NCBI GenBank assembly: GCA_002256535.1 | Contig: NMUJ01000003.1 | Coordinates: 1 to 49,349, forward strand | Source: Caldifarciminota bacterium 4484_18 | GTDB taxonomy: Bacteria > Hydrothermota > UBA3073 > NMUJ01 | Reading direction: 5' to 3' | DNA: 49,349 bases | Shown here: in pieces, positions 26,885 through 34,309 of the stretch | How positions within the stretch are numbered: position 1 is the first letter of the stretch | How the letters are laid out: each line of letters starts with the position of its first letter | Translations under genes and position numbers: made by a program | Notes under the pieces: generated by a model | The model's input: only the letters and a program-made list of their open reading frames with translations | Database searches by the model: none | Told to the model about the DNA's origin: nothing

Positions 26885-27852
26885 AGTTGCACCTGCTTCA
26901 ACCAATCTCTGTTTTTCGCATGCCACTCTACGGTCATTTTTAATCCATCCTCTATACCTATACGGGGTTGCCAACCCAAAAGCTTATTTGCCTTCGATAT
27001 ATCAGCCCAGCTTGCTTTCATATCTGCTATATGGAATGGTTTATATTCTATTTTTGCTTTTTTGTTGAGAAACTTCTCAATCAACGAGATGACGTATTTC
27101 AGGGAGGAAGGTTCGTTACCGCCACCTAAATTTATTATTTCATAACCTACGTTTTTGAGCGCCTTTATTGTACCTTCGGCAATGTCATCCACATAAGTGA
27201 AGTCGCGACTCTGCAAACCATCTCCAAATAGTTGAAGGGGTGCACCTTCATCTATCCATTTGATGAACCTAAATATACTCATATCAGGACGGCCAGCTGG
27301 CCCGTAAACCGTGAAATACCTAAGGATGGATACATCAACCCCGTATAAAGAGTGGTAAGTATAAGATAGGACTTCTGCCGCTTTTTTCGATGCAGCATAA
27401 GGTGAGATAGGTGTGTTGACTGGTAGGTCTTCCTTGAATGGCATATTTTGTCCTGCGTATAGGGAAGATGTAGATGCTAAGATAAATTTTCGTATGTCAA
27501 ACTCTTTACAGAGTTCCAACAGGTTAAGTGTACCAAGCGTGTTGGTGGTGAAGTATACGTGTGGGTCTTCTACCGAAGCTCTTACACCAGCACGTGCAGC
27601 TAAATTTATGACAGCATCGAATTTGTACTTCTGGAATAATGAGCGTAAAGCTCCGATATGTTCGATGTCAAGCTTGTGGAACGTAAAATTGGCGAATCTT
27701 TCCAGTTGGCTCAACCGCCATTCCTTTAACCTCACATCGTAGTGGTGATTTAGGTTGTCGATACCAACCACTGTGTAACCGTATTCTAATAGCTTCTCAC
27801 AAGTTTTCCAACCTATGAAGCCGGCCGCTCCCGTGACTAATATGGACCCCAT
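26881..27852 (-). CDS. NAD-dependent epimerase, probably UDP-glucuronate 4-epimerase
   Basis: A 323-residue extended short-chain dehydrogenase. It has the nucleotide motif GAAGFIGWK (7-15), DNLNHHYD, the catalytic YAASKKAAE (YxxxK) motif, and LRYFTVYGPAGRPDM. The DxNxYYDVxLKxxR-like start is characteristic of UDP-glucuronate 4-epimerases, which make UDP-galacturonate. Its position directly upstream of UDP-glucose dehydrogenase, with an ATGA overlap, supports this specificity. A general GalE-type role cannot be excluded. Transcribed divergently from the SpoIID-like gene. Confidence 0.88.
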   Translation of the reverse strand: MGSILVTGAAGFIGWKTCEKLLEYGYTVVGIDNLNHHYDVRLKEWRLSQLERFANFTFHKLDIEHIGALRSLFQKYKFDAVINLAARAGVRASVEDPHVYFTTNTLGTLNLLELCKEFDIRKFILASTSSLYAGQNMPFKEDLPVNTPISPYAASKKAAEVLSYTYHSLYGVDVSILRYFTVYGPAGRPDMSIFRFIKWIDEGAPLQLFGDGLQSRDFTYVDDIAEGTIKALKNVGYEIINLGGGNEPSSLKYVISLIEKFLNKKAKIEYKPFHIADMKASWADISKANKLLGWQPRIGIEDGLKMTVEWHAKNRDWLKQVQL

Positions 27853-27914
27853 ATGATAGCCTCTAATCTCTAAGCCAGTTTAAGATATTAAACTATATTG
27901 ATCGTCAAGTTAGA

Positions 27915-27941
27915 TTGACTTTGTTGAAAACCTCATAAAAT
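27915..27941 (+). promoter_or_regulatory. Promoter of the SpoIID-like gene, possibly giving a leaderless mRNA
   Basis: TTGACT at 27915-27920 and TAAAAT at 27936-27941 with a 15-nt spacer. The -10 box ends only 8 nt before the ATG at 27950, and no Shine-Dalgarno lies between, so transcription would start almost at the start codon. Confidence 0.4.
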
Positions 27942-27949
27942 AAAAGCAA

Positions 27950-29307
27950 ATGGCTACAGACAAGTTAAAAGTGTGTATATTCAAAGGGGACAAGGTGAAG
28001 ATAGAACTCCGGAAACCCATTAAATTTGGTAATCAAAAGCTATGTGCCGGGGTCTGGGAAGTAAGGAGTGAAATGCTGAGTTCACCTCAGATTGACTACT
28101 TTCTGGTAGTAGGTGAAGCTATCGAAAAGGATAGATTAGCAAGCGTAACAAAAGAGTTTGAAGCACGTGGCTATTCATCAAGGGTGCTCAAATATAAAAG
28201 TATATGGTTTGCAGGTATAGGGCCGTTTCGAGTACCTGACCCGTTGCAGATGTTATCGCATCATAGTGTGTACTTCTTTCCTGAGGTGAAACGTCCAGCT
28301 ATAACCAACGTGATCGCCCGAAATATAAGCAATGGTCGAACAGTGCAGTTACCTCGACACTTTTATGTATCACCAGAGGAGCCATTTGATCTCATTATAT
28401 ATAATAAAGTGGGCCGTGGGTTCCATTTTGAGTTTGAAGAGAAGCAGAATTACGAAGGTGAGCTCGAATTCACCGTCGGTTATGATGGTAAACTTCTTCT
28501 TATTAATCATATAGAGCTCGAGCGGTATCTTGCAAGTGTAATATCGTCGGAGATGCTGGTATCACTTCCCATAGAGGTGTTGAAGGCACAAGCTGTGGCA
28601 GCCAGAAACTGGTTACTTACGGCGGCCATCAAACACCATATAGGGGAGCCTTTTGATGTATGTAACGATGATCATTGTCAGGAGTATCGTGGTGTAAGGG
28701 ATGAGAATAATATTGCTCGTAAGGTAATAGACGAGACCCGCAATGAGGTGCTTTACTATAAGGGTGAGCCTGTGGATACAAGGTTTGCAAAGGTATGTGG
28801 TGGTATAACCGAGGAGTTTAATAACGTATGGGGTGAAACCTTTTACTCACGCTCGATATTTGATGGCCCCGGTACGTATGATATGGATCTACGGAAAGAA
28901 GATAATTTCAGGTTATGGATAGAACAGCCACCACCTGCGTATTGCAATACACAGGGTAATACTGAATATTTCGAATACGGTAGAAAGTACTTCAGGTGGT
29001 ATGAAACGATCGATCCACATACATTGCGTGAGATTATCCTCAGCAAGACCGGCATAGATATAGGATACCCCATAGGGCAATACTATCACCCACGTATTTA
29101 CCAAGTTCTGCATTCTATGTGAAATACAATGGACAACAGTTCATATTGAAAGGAGCAGGTTGGGGTCATGGGGTTGGATTGTGCCAGGTAGGGGCAGCTA
29201 AGTTGGCATCTATAGGATGGAATTACAGGCAGATACTTTTACATTACTACCCGAATACCGAGGTTAGACAGATTCATGTCAAAAAGGAGGAGGGATGCGT
29301 GTCATAA
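27950..29307 (+). pseudogene. SpoIID/LytB-domain protein, interrupted by a deletion
   Basis: The first frame (27950-29122) holds an N-terminal region without an obvious signal peptide, then the SpoIID/LytB core (INHIELERYLASVISSEMLVSLPIEVLKAQAVAARNWLL) and SRSIFDGPGTYD. The end of the domain (SSAFYVKYNGQQFILKGAGWGHGVGLCQVGAAKLA) lies in another frame and stops at 29307. Reading the second frame back gives LSPTYLPSSAFYVKY, matching the usual LSPTHLYSSAF segment, so the joint is near 29080-29087. About 40-45 residues are missing. SpoIID-family enzymes are lytic transglycosylases acting on stem-peptide-free glycan. In a non-sporulating diderm the protein may be a cell-wall amidase activator or transglycosylase. 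Confidence 0.8.
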
Positions 29308-29928
29308 AGGTGAAGGACTATAAGTGTTTGTCTAAATTGGCTGCTAAAATAGTAGCCACCCTAATACGAAAATCCACAAAGCTATCACCATTTCATGTGG
29401 GAAAATTTCTTCCACCATGTGAACGTAAATCCATATAATGTACATATACCAGATGGTAACGCTCCCGATATACGTCAACATTGTGATTGGTATGAAGCCC
29501 GTATACGTAAATTCGGTGGCATAGATCTACAGATACTGGGTATAGGGCGTGATGGTCACATAGGGTTTAATGAACCTGGATCATCTTTAGGGTCACGTAC
29601 CCGTATAAAGACGTTGCTCGAAGTTACACGTAGAGATAATGCGAGGTTCTTCGATGGCAAAATCGAAAATGTACCCAAATACGCAATCACGATGGGGATA
29701 GGTACGATCTTGGATGCAAAGGCGATATTGTTGCTGGCAAGTGGTGAATCTAAAGCAGATGCAATTAAAAAGGCGGTAGAGGGGCCCATAACAGCGATGG
29801 TACCTGCGAGCGTGCTACAACTGCATCGTGACACCACAGTTGTAGTAGATGAGGCAGCTGCTAAGTATCTGGAACTACCATGGGAAACGGAAGAGGACTA
29901 TGAACGTGTGGAGTCACTCTTCGGTTGA
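29295..29928 (+). pseudogene. nagB: Glucosamine-6-phosphate deaminase, missing its substrate-binding N-terminal block
   Basis: NagB turns glucosamine-6-phosphate into fructose-6-phosphate and ammonia. The gene starts at the ATG at 29295 (RVIKVKDYKCLSKLAAKIV ... KLSPF). It then jumps at about 29388-29393 into another frame at YFMWENFFHHVNVNPYNVHI and continues normally to 29928 (DGNAPDI, GIGRDGHIGFNEPGSSLGSRTRIKTL, ITMGIGTILDAK). The missing 50-55 residues normally hold the GLATGSTP phosphate-binding loop and the catalytic Asp of FNMDEYVGL. The product as drawn would be inactive. The start overlaps the SpoIID-like gene by 13 nt, and the 3' end overlaps the convergent flippase gene by 31 nt. 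Confidence 0.88.
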
Positions 29929-30884
29929 TATAACAGCCGAAGTATGAGAATGCCACCGATTATCATAGCGAGCAACCCAGTATAAAACCGCCATATAACT
30001 ACGTAAAGGCCAAGAAGATGTGCAGGACATATGAGACGCCAAAGCCCGAACCCACCAGCTTCTGCTACACCACTTGATCCAGGTGTCGGTATAAAAAGTA
30101 GCAAATACGCCAGTATTATTTGTATTACGAAGGTTGTAACAAAAAGTGGGTCAATGCCTAATCCTTTAAATAAGACATAGGGTATGGTAAAAAATGCACA
30201 GCGTGCGAGAAGGGTTATGCCGAATGAAAGTAGAAAAAATAGCTTACCATGGGTGAAAGTCTCTTTGATAGCAACCCGTAACTTTTGTAGCTCATTATAT
30301 ACACGGGAGAACTTGCCTCTCGTCCACCTTTTGGGCATGAAAAAGAATACGATAAATAGTATTACAAGAAGCAGAACGATTATACCTACGTAACTGCCAG
30401 CCCTTACGACGAAACGGCCACGTAGCAATTCCTTCTCTAACAGTATAATCGGTACAAGCAGGGGTAAGATCAACACGTTAAGTATTGCACGCATAATGAT
30501 AACGTTGCCAGCTTCACCGAGGTTAAGTCCATCCCTATGTAATACATAGAGTTGGAAAGGTACACCCACAACACCAGTAGGTACCACGGTAAGGAAGCAT
30601 CCACCAAAATAGAATTCGGATGCCGCACGTAACGATATGAGTTTACCCATGGTACGACCTAATACCTGTATACGTAGGAGCTCAAAATAATAGAATACAA
30701 CTGTCACCAACAGTGCAAGTAGAAAGTACAGAGGGGAAAAGTTTCTAAACGCTTGTAGGGTATCTTTACCCGTGGTGAAGATAAGCACCCCGATTATACT
30801 CACAACGGTTACAACAAGGAAAATGCGTAACCATCGTATTATTAATTTGCGTTTGGATTGAAGTACGGTTGGCTTATCTTTCAT
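29898..30884 (-). CDS. AglD/UPF0104-type flippase-like membrane protein
   Basis: A 328-residue protein with about eight transmembrane segments and the profile of the LPG_synthase_TM (UPF0104/AglD) family: GGCFLTVVPTGVVGVPFQLYVLHRDGLNLGEA in the middle and FIPTPGSSGVAEAGGFGL near the end. Such proteins act in lipid or polysaccharide precursor handling, for example lysyl-phosphatidylglycerol synthesis or dolichol-sugar transfer. The exact substrate is unknown. It begins with an ATGA overlap on murJ, so it is likely translated from the same message. Confidence 0.8.
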   Translation of the reverse strand: MKDKPTVLQSKRKLIIRWLRIFLVVTVVSIIGVLIFTTGKDTLQAFRNFSPLYFLLALLVTVVFYYFELLRIQVLGRTMGKLISLRAASEFYFGGCFLTVVPTGVVGVPFQLYVLHRDGLNLGEAGNVIIMRAILNVLILPLLVPIILLEKELLRGRFVVRAGSYVGIIVLLLVILFIVFFFMPKRWTRGKFSRVYNELQKLRVAIKETFTHGKLFFLLSFGITLLARCAFFTIPYVLFKGLGIDPLFVTTFVIQIILAYLLLFIPTPGSSGVAEAGGFGLWRLICPAHLLGLYVVIWRFYTGLLAMIIGGILILRLLYQPKSDSTRS

Positions 30885-32164
30885 CCTAATCTACGTTTAA
30901 CCAGTATCCCATATATAATTGAGCTTGATATACTCGAAATTGATACACCAAGTGGTAACGCAACAAGCCCCAACCTACCCACGAACGTAAGTGCTACACC
31001 AAGATGTATGGTCACCCCTATTAGGGTAACTTTAAGTGGTGTCGTAGGTTCCTTCAATGCATAAAATATAGATGAAAATGTGCGATTGAGGGTCACCCCC
31101 AGTATAGCGAACGAGTAAAAGCGTATCACACGTGAGGTATGGTAGGTATCAACTGCAGTAAAAGCACCATGTTGGTAAACGATACGGCATAATGGATGTG
31201 CGAATATCAACAACAAGGTAATAGCAGCCACACTACAGAGTATACCGAACTTCAGGGCTTTATGTAGATCCTGCGTTATCGAACCAATATCCGCAAACTG
31301 GCGTGTAAAGGTGGGTATACCGACGTTTGCTATTGTCACACCTATCATACCAATAGGTAAATATATAAATCTGAACGCATACTCAAGATACGAGATAGAA
31401 CCTACCGCCAAGAAGGATGCGATAATTGTGTTGATAATGCTGCTCAACCGTAAAACCAGAAACGATATAACCACAGGCAACATAAGGTGTAACATACGAC
31501 GTACGGTGGGATCGCTGAAAATGGGATAGGGTCGAAACCTGTAACCATGCGATTTCAAAAAATGGTATTGAAGGGTAGCCTGGCCGATACCACCGATAAG
31601 CACCCCTATGGCGATACTATACACACCGATGTACTTGGCGAATATGACAGACGTTGCGATTATGCCAATATTAAATAACACAGGTGCGATACCCGTAACA
31701 AAGAAACGCGAGAAATAGTTCAATATCCCCATAAAAAATGTAGCCACCACCATTATCGGTAGGAAAGGTGACATTGTCCGTGTGAGACGGATGGCAAGGT
31801 TGAATCTAAACGTATCGTGATAGAAGCCTGGGCTTATTATACGTACGAGATGAGGTGCAAACAACACTGTAAATATGGATATCATCAGCGCTATTGTGAG
31901 TACAATACATATGGCGGTATTGGCAAACCGATATCCAGCTTGATGGTCGGATTTTACCTTATCCGTAAATAATGGTACGAACGATGGTATGATACTACCT
32001 TCGGCTAACATCTCACGTGCAAGGTTAGCTATACGGAAGGATACCCAAAATGCGTCGAGGCTGGCAGATGCACCAAAAAAGTGTGCAATGACAATTTCAC
32101 GGATGAATCCAAACACTCGTGATATACCCGTACCCAGGCTGAAACCAAATAGCTTGCGATACAT
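30881..32164 (-). CDS. murJ: Lipid II flippase MurJ (MviN family), possibly C-terminally short
   Basis: A 427-residue MOP-superfamily protein with about 12 membrane segments. It starts with the MurJ hallmark GISRVFGFIREIVIAHFFGAS (13-33) and has SIIPSFVPLF and GIAPVLFNIGII. It moves lipid II across the inner membrane for peptidoglycan synthesis. Typical MurJ proteins are about 500 residues with 14 segments. This one stops after GILVKRRLG, where others continue for two more helices, and its stop forms an ATGA overlap with the next gene. It may be a natural 12-helix form or another deletion at about 30884-30895. Confidence 0.88.
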   Translation of the reverse strand: MYRKLFGFSLGTGISRVFGFIREIVIAHFFGASASLDAFWVSFRIANLAREMLAEGSIIPSFVPLFTDKVKSDHQAGYRFANTAICIVLTIALMISIFTVLFAPHLVRIISPGFYHDTFRFNLAIRLTRTMSPFLPIMVVATFFMGILNYFSRFFVTGIAPVLFNIGIIATSVIFAKYIGVYSIAIGVLIGGIGQATLQYHFLKSHGYRFRPYPIFSDPTVRRMLHLMLPVVISFLVLRLSSIINTIIASFLAVGSISYLEYAFRFIYLPIGMIGVTIANVGIPTFTRQFADIGSITQDLHKALKFGILCSVAAITLLLIFAHPLCRIVYQHGAFTAVDTYHTSRVIRFYSFAILGVTLNRTFSSIFYALKEPTTPLKVTLIGVTIHLGVALTFVGRLGLVALPLGVSISSISSSIIYGILVKRRLG

Positions 32165-32373
32165 TAGGTTAATGGATCATAGCCACCAGGGTGAAAAGGA
32201 TGACATTTGGATATACGGATGATACCCTTGATTATACCCCTAAGTAAACCGTATTTCTTGATCGCCTGGTACGTGTATTCGGAACAGGTTGGATAGAATC
32301 GACAACGTCGTGGCAATATAGGGGAGATGAAATTCTGGTAAAATCTAATCAACAACAGTGCTATCTCCTTCAT
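32164..32373 (-). CDS. yidD: Membrane protein insertion efficiency factor YidD
   Basis: A 69-residue YidD with LIRFYQNFISPILPRRCRFYPTCSEYTYQAIKKYG and the closing KCHPFHPGGYDPL. The conserved cysteines and the CRFYPTCS box are present. It helps membrane protein insertion. It follows rnpA with a 29-nt overlap, the standard rpmH-rnpA-yidD order, but the next gene is murJ rather than yidC. Confidence 0.94.
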   Translation of the reverse strand: MKEIALLLIRFYQNFISPILPRRCRFYPTCSEYTYQAIKKYGLLRGIIKGIIRISKCHPFHPGGYDPLT

Positions 32374-32794
32374 CAGCTATTTTATCAAGTAAATCAACAA
32401 GTTCATGGTATAGTGTGCGAAAATCTTCATGTAATACACCTTCGGTCCCTACAATCATCAGGTGTACATTCCTGAGCCGCCATTTCTCACGACGATAGAT
32501 TTCGCGTAACCTACGCTTGATACGGTTGCGGTCAACCTTGCGTTTCACCTTCTTTGAAACCGCGAACCCTGCCTTACGGTCGGGTTTACCTGTTAAATAA
32601 TGTATAACCATATGGTTACCAGTGATGACTTTACCTTTTGTAAAAACTTCCAGTATCTGCTTGCGTTTCTTTAAACGTTCCTCCTTGGGTAGACGTTCAT
32701 CACGTCTACACGGTAAGCCGTTTCCTGCCAACACGTCTACGACGCTTGATGATAGCTCTACCGCTTCTTGTGCGCATACGTGCACGAAACCCAT
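32345..32794 (-). CDS. rnpA: Ribonuclease P protein component, overlapping rpmH
   Basis: The family-like part begins at RDERLPKEERLKKRKQILEVF and includes the RNR signature VDRNRIKRRLREIYR. It assists the RNase P RNA in tRNA 5' maturation. No ATG lies near the usual start. The nearest in-frame starts are GTG and TTG at about 32734 and 32731, and the nearest ATG is at 32794; all lie inside rpmH. The rnpA frame stays open across the whole of rpmH. A long N-terminal extension of up to about 45 residues, as reported in Thermus, is therefore possible. I give the ATG start but hold the start position uncertain. Its end overlaps yidD. Confidence 0.88.
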   Translation of the reverse strand: MGFVHVCAQEAVELSSSVVDVLAGNGLPCRRDERLPKEERLKKRKQILEVFTKGKVITGNHMVIHYLTGKPDRKAGFAVSKKVKRKVDRNRIKRRLREIYRREKWRLRNVHLMIVGTEGVLHEDFRTLYHELVDLLDKIADEGDSTVVD

Positions 32795-32843
32795 GCGTAC
32801 GCTTGCGTTTGATACGACTGGGTTGATAGGTTCTTTTGGGCAT
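32706..32843 (-). CDS. rpmH: 50S ribosomal protein L34
   Basis: A 45-residue basic protein with the L34 sequence: MPKRTYQPSRIKRKRTHGFR, then ARMRTRSGRAIIKRRRRVGRKRLTV. GGAGG lies 5 nt before the ATG at 32843. It overlaps rnpA in another frame over most of its length. First gene of the rpmH-rnpA-yidD cluster, which often marks the neighbourhood of the replication origin; no dnaA or DnaA-box cluster is visible here. Confidence 0.95.
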   Translation of the reverse strand: MPKRTYQPSRIKRKRTHGFRARMRTRSGRAIIKRRRRVGRKRLTV

Positions 32844-32857
32844 CTTAACCTCCGTCT

Positions 32858-32877
32858 GTTAAATATAGTTAAATATA
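32858..32877. repeat. Tandem 10-bp repeat upstream of rpmH
   Basis: GTTAAATATA occurs twice back to back (32858-32867 and 32868-32877) in the short AT-rich leader of rpmH. On the minus strand it overlaps possible -10 boxes (TATATT/TATTTA) preceded by a TTGATT. It may be part of the promoter or an operator. Weak evidence. Confidence 0.35.
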
Positions 32878-32923
32878 GATAAATAAACAGAAAATCAATA
32901 CATAAGCTGGCGAATATGAGTCT

Positions 32924-33343
32924 ATGTGTTATTTTATCGTAATGAAAGGATGCTATGTATTGCTGGTGGAATTACCAAGAGATATCAGGATAACAGTGGG
33001 TAAGCTGGGCAAATTAACATTTACACGTGGTTACTACGCATATGTGGGATCAGCTATGAACAATATCGAGGTACGTGTGAAACGCCACATATCCAGCCAT
33101 AAACGTAAACGCTGGCATATAGATTACCTGCTCGAACATGGACGGATTGTGGCAATCTACTATCGTGAAAGCAAATACCGGTGTGAATGTGAGCTTGCAG
33201 ATGGGTTGAGATCAAAATTCGAACCCATCCACAAGTTTGGTGCTACAGATTGTAGATGTGGGGGGCATCTTTTCTATAACAGGAACCTATATGAATTGGT
33301 GCAGTTGATAGAGGAAATGGGATTAAAACAATATACGGGGTAG
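32924..33343 (+). CDS. DUF123 (GIY-YIG-like) family protein
   Basis: A 139-residue protein matching the DUF123 family: GCYVLLVELPRDIRITVGKLGKLTFTRGYYAYVGSAMNN, RVKRHISSHKRKRWHIDYLLEHG and the closing FGATDCRCGGHLFY. DUF123 domains carry a GIY-YIG-like fold and sometimes are fused to endonuclease III in archaea and thermophiles. A nuclease role is possible but unproven. The ATG at 32942 (MKGCYVLL) is an alternative start closer to the family start. It stands alone between rpmH and ssrA, diverging from rpmH. Confidence 0.8.
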   Translation: MCYFIVMKGCYVLLVELPRDIRITVGKLGKLTFTRGYYAYVGSAMNNIEVRVKRHISSHKRKRWHIDYLLEHGRIVAIYYRESKYRCECELADGLRSKFEPIHKFGATDCRCGGHLFYNRNLYELVQLIEEMGLKQYTG

Positions 33344-33364
33344 AAAGAATCACATCCACATGAG

Positions 33365-33397
33365 TTGACATTTTAACCTTTACGATTAATTTATAAT
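33365..33397 (+). promoter_or_regulatory. Promoter of ssrA (tmRNA)
   Basis: A perfect TATAAT at 33392-33397 ends 6 nt before the mature tmRNA 5' end at 33404. TTGACA lies at 33365-33370, but the spacer is 21 nt, longer than the usual 17, so this -35 assignment is unsure. Confidence 0.55.
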
Positions 33398-33403
33398 CGC
33401 TCT

Positions 33404-33740
33404 GGGGGTGATAGGTCTCGACAGGGGTGATCAGAGTAAAGGGAGCATGCCGAGTCGCTCGACTCGTAAAATCGGGCACTTTAAAATAACTGCCGCTGAA
33501 TATGCGGTTGCCTGATAGTAAATAGGCTTAACCTGGGGACTTGCCCCCAAGGTTCTCAGGGGATGGGTTAGGGGGTGGTCGTCCATACCTTTGATCCCGA
33601 GGTGGACGACGACACCGAAGGGATCTACCCCCTATGGTTCGGGGCCCAGCGGACCATAAGGGTAAAACAAGCTGGGTCTAAGCATGTAGAGCCCTTTGCT
33701 CTGACACTTCTGGACGCGGGTTCGAGTCCCGCCACCTCCA
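33404..33740 (+). ncRNA. ssrA: Transfer-messenger RNA (tmRNA)
   Basis: The 5' end GGGGGTG (33404-33410) pairs with CACCTCC near the 3' end, forming the 7-bp acceptor stem, with A at 33740 as discriminator; CCA is not encoded. The T arm is GCGGGTTCGAGTCCCGC. The tag frame is at 33474-33518: G-H-F-K-I-T-A-A-E-Y-A-V-A followed by tandem TGA TAG stops. The resume codon GGG is inferred. GC-rich pseudoknot hairpins follow (33530-33640). tmRNA with SmpB rescues stalled ribosomes and marks the product for proteolysis; the AVA end fits a ClpXP-type degron. The region also contains a spurious frame that continues into fabZ. Confidence 0.95.
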
Positions 33741-33859
33741 TTACCTCTCCAAAACTGGGTGATACCTATACTCCAAATTCCACTCGATATTCGTACATCA
33801 TAATTGGTTGGTTGATTGACTTTTATCCACAACATGTTAAGTTTAATCAGGAGGTGATG

Positions 33860-34309
33860 ATGGAGATCCATGAAATCATGGAGATATTGCCACATCGTTA
33901 CCCATTCCTTTTAGTTGACAGGATCGTCGAGCTCAACGGTAATCGTATTGTGGGTATCAAAAATGTCACTATAAACGAACCATTCTTTATCGGCCATTTC
34001 CCACACAACCCAATAATGCCAGGTGTGCTCATCGTTGAGTCTATGGCACAGACGGGTGGCATACTGCTATTAAAGAAGGTGGATAACCCCAAAGGTAAGT
34101 TGGTTTACTTCCTCGCCATCAAAGAGGCCAAATTCCGTGCCCCTGTACGACCTGGTGACACATTACGTAACGAGATGGTACTGAAGAGGTTTACCCGTGG
34201 TGTATGTGTGATGGAAGGTAAGGCTTATGTAGGTGATACGCTCGTTGCAGAGGGTGAGTTTATGGCCAAAGTAGTTGAGGTAAACGATGGGCAAGAAAAA
34301 GAAAATTAA
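33860..34309 (+). CDS. fabZ: 3-hydroxyacyl-[acyl-carrier-protein] dehydratase FabZ
   Basis: A 149-residue hot-dog-fold enzyme that dehydrates 3-hydroxyacyl-ACP in fatty acid synthesis. It has ILPHRYPFLLVDRI with the catalytic His, and GHFPHNPIMPGVLIVESMAQTGGIL with the second catalytic region. The ATG at 33857 or 33860 follows AGGAGGTG; the frame extends further upstream through tmRNA but that part is not coding. A possible promoter is TTGACT at 33816-33821. Its end overlaps the YfhO gene by 23 nt. FabZ is often next to lipid A genes. Confidence 0.95.
   Translation: MEIHEIMEILPHRYPFLLVDRIVELNGNRIVGIKNVTINEPFFIGHFPHNPIMPGVLIVESMAQTGGILLLKKVDNPKGKLVYFLAIKEAKFRAPVRPGDTLRNEMVLKRFTRGVCVMEGKAYVGDTLVAEGEFMAKVVEVNDGQEKEN

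Noticed and set aside
26885..26974. N-terminal extension of UDP-glucose dehydrogenase to 26974
   Set aside because: The extension lies wholly within the upstream epimerase gene. The ATG at 26884 starts just before the Rossmann fold and forms the usual ATGA overlap.
33575..33856. Open frame running into fabZ from upstream
   Set aside because: It lies inside the tmRNA gene and lacks a ribosome-binding site. The fabZ start at 33857/33860 has a clear AGGAGGTG and matches the family start.
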